Part shown: positions 38,867 through 40,543 of the stretch, one piece after another
How positions within the stretch are numbered: position 1 is the stretch's first letter
How the letters are laid out: every line of letters starts with the position of its first letter
Assembly (NCBI GenBank): GCA_016930535.1
Contig: JAFGGN010000045.1
Span: 1 to 40,543 of the forward strand
Reading direction: 5' to 3'
DNA length: 40,543 nucleotides
Source of the DNA: a bacterium
Lineage (GTDB): Bacteria; Zhuqueibacterota; QNDG01; JAFGCO01
The notes under the pieces: model-generated
What the model was told of the DNA's origin: nothing
Databases searched by the model: none
The model's input: only the letters and a program-made list of their open reading frames with translations
Position numbers and translations under genes: made by a program

Positions 38867-38895
38867 AGAATAATGATACGGTCCGGGAAAAACAA
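38867..38895 (-). promoter_or_regulatory. Candidate promoter of the galactoside operon
   Basis: On the minus strand, TTGTTT (38890-38895) and TATTCT (38867-38872) are spaced 17 bp apart, about 43 bp upstream of the LacI-type ATG. Confidence 0.5.
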
Positions 38896-38915
38896 GTGAA
38901 TCAATGTGAATTCAC
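38896..38915. promoter_or_regulatory. Palindromic candidate operator next to the -35 box
   Basis: A perfect 10-bp palindrome GTGAATTCAC (38906-38915) adjoins a second GTGAA half-site at 38896-38900. It touches the -35 box of the galactoside promoter (38890-38895) on its upstream side. Position and symmetry suggest a regulator site, but the binder is unknown. Confidence 0.45.
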
Positions 38916-38995
38916 CTTTTGTTAACGCCCGCTTCCTGCGGGATCGCTCCGTTCGTCAGCGGGCCGGTGCGGCCGGTCCTGGCATGATTTACACC

Positions 38996-39024
38996 TTGAC
39001 ATCCATCGAATTCCGATCTATATT
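38996..39024 (+). promoter_or_regulatory. Consensus promoter for the winged-helix membrane regulator
   Basis: TTGACA (38996-39001), a 17-bp spacer and TATATT (39019-39024) form the best promoter in the window. The ATG at 39120 is 95 bp downstream, leaving a leader of ~88 nt. It is divergent from the galactoside operon promoter about 100 bp away. Confidence 0.75.
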
Positions 39025-39119
39025 AAAAAAACCGCCATTCACCCGGGATCGGCCGGGGACGGTACGGCATCCCATCACAAGACAATTCAGCTTCAATACA
39101 AGTATAAAGCATCGCTCCA

Positions 39120-40283
39120 ATGATTCAGAAACAGTCACAAAACCAGATCCTCAAGCAGTTGTTCGAAAGCCCGCTCTTTGCCAAGAGTGAGACCTATAAA
39201 AAACTGCTGACATATCTGGTTGCGTGCACACTGGATAAAAAATCACCCAACGAAATCGAAATCGCCACCCAGGTGCTGGGCAGGGATTCCTCTTTCGATC
39301 CGTCCGAAGACACGCTCGTGCGCGTGCATATTTACAAACTCCGCAAAAGGCTCGAGGAATACTACCATGAGGAAGGAAAGCATGAAAAGGTCAGGCTGAC
39401 CATTCCCAGGGGACGGTATCATGTGGTTTTCGAATCGGTTACCGGGCCGGACAGGGAAATTTGTCGGAAGGGATATGTGTCGGGTCTGACCCGGATTTTC
39501 ATTTTGGCCACTGCGGTTCTCACGGTTCTGGTCGTCTGGATGGGTATCGAGAATGCCTCTCTGAAACAGGGCCCTGTTTTCCGCGGTCGAATCGATGGCT
39601 CCGGCCTCATCTGGTCCGGGCTCCTGGACGATGGTCTGCCGGTTCTCCTGGTCTTCGGCAGTCCGGCCATTCAGGAAGCACTTCCCGGTACCAGCAAAGA
39701 TCAGGTTCCCGTCTCCGATTTATTGTGCCTGTCGAAAATCGAACCCTTGTTTACGCTCAATGCAAAACAGACCGGATGGAAAATGGCGTATGATCTGGAA
39801 TGGGAAGACCTGAAGAGACAGCATGTCATTTATTTCGGCGAATACCACGGTTTCGGGATTCTTGAGGAGATGTTTCCGGCGCTGCATCTGTCCGGATTTG
39901 CGGAACCGGAGAACGTCCGGGCACCGGGGCGGATGCGGTACCACGATGCAAAAACGGACACGATATACAAGGTGATCGATCCCGTCTCCTCCAAGAACAG
40001 GCATACACGGGACTATACCGCCGTTTCACTCGTACCGGGTCCCGGGGATAATGACATACTGATTGTCGCTTCGTTTCATGATCTGGGCCGGATGGAAGCG
40101 GTGAAAATCATGACGGACAGGACATCGCTGGAAAATCTGGAGCAGGAGTTCGTAAAAATATCCGGATCCGTTCCTCCGTATTTCGAAATGCTTCTTGAGG
40201 TGGAGGGCTATGGAGACACGGCCCTGTATACCCGCGTCCTGCATGTGGATGAGGTCCATCCTGTATGGCGAACGAAAAGGTGA
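39120..40283 (+). CDS. Membrane-anchored winged-helix regulator with periplasmic sensor region
   Basis: A 387-residue protein. The N-terminal ~105 residues match the OmpR-like winged-helix module common in KSB1 and Acidobacteriota proteins: FAKSETYKKLLTYLV, EIEIATQVLGRDSSFDPSEDTLVRVHIYKLRKRLEEYY, VRLTIPRGRYHVVFE. One membrane helix (~122-142) follows. The C-terminal ~240 residues would lie outside the membrane and have no motif I can name (LLDDGLPVLLVFGSPAIQ, VIYFGEYHGFGILEEM, VPGPGDNDILIVASF). It therefore resembles a ToxR-type one-component regulator. It is divergent from the beta-galactosidase operon with its own strong promoter and could control it, but this is not shown by the sequence. 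The start has no clear ribosome site. Confidence 0.82.
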   Translation: MIQKQSQNQILKQLFESPLFAKSETYKKLLTYLVACTLDKKSPNEIEIATQVLGRDSSFDPSEDTLVRVHIYKLRKRLEEYYHEEGKHEKVRLTIPRGRYHVVFESVTGPDREICRKGYVSGLTRIFILATAVLTVLVVWMGIENASLKQGPVFRGRIDGSGLIWSGLLDDGLPVLLVFGSPAIQEALPGTSKDQVPVSDLLCLSKIEPLFTLNAKQTGWKMAYDLEWEDLKRQHVIYFGEYHGFGILEEMFPALHLSGFAEPENVRAPGRMRYHDAKTDTIYKVIDPVSSKNRHTRDYTAVSLVPGPGDNDILIVASFHDLGRMEAVKIMTDRTSLENLEQEFVKISGSVPPYFEMLLEVEGYGDTALYTRVLHVDEVHPVWRTKR

Positions 40284-40289
40284 AAGAGT

Positions 40290-40440
40290 AAAAGCGTAGA
40301 AGAGAATATGGGTGTATGCGGTCCCGCAGTCCGGCCCCCTCTAGGTTACCATGGACGGGGGATCGCAGACCGGTGCAAATCACAAATCTCAAATCACAAA
40401 ATTCAAATAAATCACAAACAACAAATTCCAAATAAAACCG
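40290..40440. repeat. Degenerate repeat region (copy 4) and A/C-rich simple repeat
   Basis: Right after the stop is GAATATGGGTGTATGCGGTCCC (40306 onward; quoted as ATGGGTGTATG and CGGTCCC), a relative of the opening block of the hairpin elements at 8530 and 33208. A loose GC-rich stem follows (CCCCC at 40337-40341 with GGGGG near 40358). Then 40376-40436 is built of CAAAT, CACAAA and TTCAAAT words. The rest of the 40284-40543 gap holds two TATATT boxes and ends in AAGGAG, a probable ribosome site of a gene outside the window. Confidence 0.55.
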
Positions 40441-40543
40441 TGGGCAGCCAGAAACCGGTAAAAGTTCCTATATTAAAATAGCCTCCTCGCTGCAAATACC
40501 TTATATTGGTATAGGTTTTTAAATTTTCACCGCAGTCAAGGAG

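Noticed and set aside
38825..39119. A frameshifted or separate HTH exon for the LacI-type protein
   Set aside because: I translated the minus strand upstream by eye. The in-frame extension ends at TGA (38912-38914) and no LacI HTH pattern appears. Much of the region is taken up by two divergent promoters. Only read-level data could reopen this.
40376..40436. CAAAT/CACAAA repeats as a CRISPR array
   Set aside because: Units are 5-8 bp, irregular and without spacers, and no cas gene is nearby.

Overview
The window reads as chromosomal DNA from an uncultured, moderately GC-rich bacterium of the Fibrobacterota-Chlorobiota-Bacteroidota (FCB) superphylum. A KSB1/Calditrichota/Ignavibacteria-like lineage is my best guess from memory of the protein styles. 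Three secreted proteins end in a type IX secretion (Por) sorting domain with the YPNPFN or SPNPF hallmark. There is a SusC/CirA-like TonB receptor of the Bacteroidota metal-associated type and a membrane-anchored winged-helix regulator of the kind common in KSB1 and Acidobacteriota. Unlike true Bacteroidetes, many genes here have good Shine-Dalgarno sites and promoters of the form TTGNNN-17-TATATT.

Layout: (1) 1-525: 3' end of a 23S rRNA gene, a 5S rRNA and the rRNA operon terminator. (2) 560-3250: an ABC-2 exporter (ATPase and permease) and a lipoprotein with an M23 (LytM) fold. (3) 3260-6667: a small membrane protein, a 7-TM LuxR-type regulator and a probable seven-bladed beta-propeller exported by type IX secretion. 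(4) 6934-8528: a translationally coupled lipid-kinase and acyltransferase pair. (5) 9033-12370, minus strand: a periplasmic Bcp peroxiredoxin, a Cys/His-rich small exported protein and a TonB receptor, probably a metal-related unit. (6) 12574-16080: typA/bipA, and a convergent GT39/PMT-like glycosyltransferase. (7) 16200-23347, plus strand: M19 dipeptidase, YggS-type PLP protein, GH5-CBM6 glycanase, UlaG-like metallo-hydrolase and M3 oligopeptidase. (8) 23618-25849: GlsB/YeaQ-like membrane protein, a split ankyrin protein and an internally duplicated AbrB/SpoVT-like protein. (9) 25986-33206: sialate O-acetylesterase, a large modular secreted protein, two small proteins and a Tat-exported sulfatase. 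(10) 33433-38824, minus strand: a galactoside operon (LacI-type sensor, GH2 beta-galactosidase, galactokinase), with a membrane-bound winged-helix regulator divergent from it at 39120-40283.

The carbohydrate genes (GH5-CBM6, sialate esterase, sulfatase, GH2 and GalK) suggest growth on decorated, galactose-containing polysaccharides. The M3 and M19 peptidases would process the peptides that come with them.

The most unusual points are as follows. The LacI-family protein at the head of the galactoside operon starts exactly where the ligand-binding domain begins and has no helix-turn-helix. A membrane regulator with its own strong promoter lies divergently beside it. Two families of intergenic structured repeats are scattered between genes: short double palindromes, and longer purine/pyrimidine hairpin elements carrying a variable 8-bp tandem repeat. 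A large secreted protein carries three copies of a Tyr/Trp-rich module that I cannot name.
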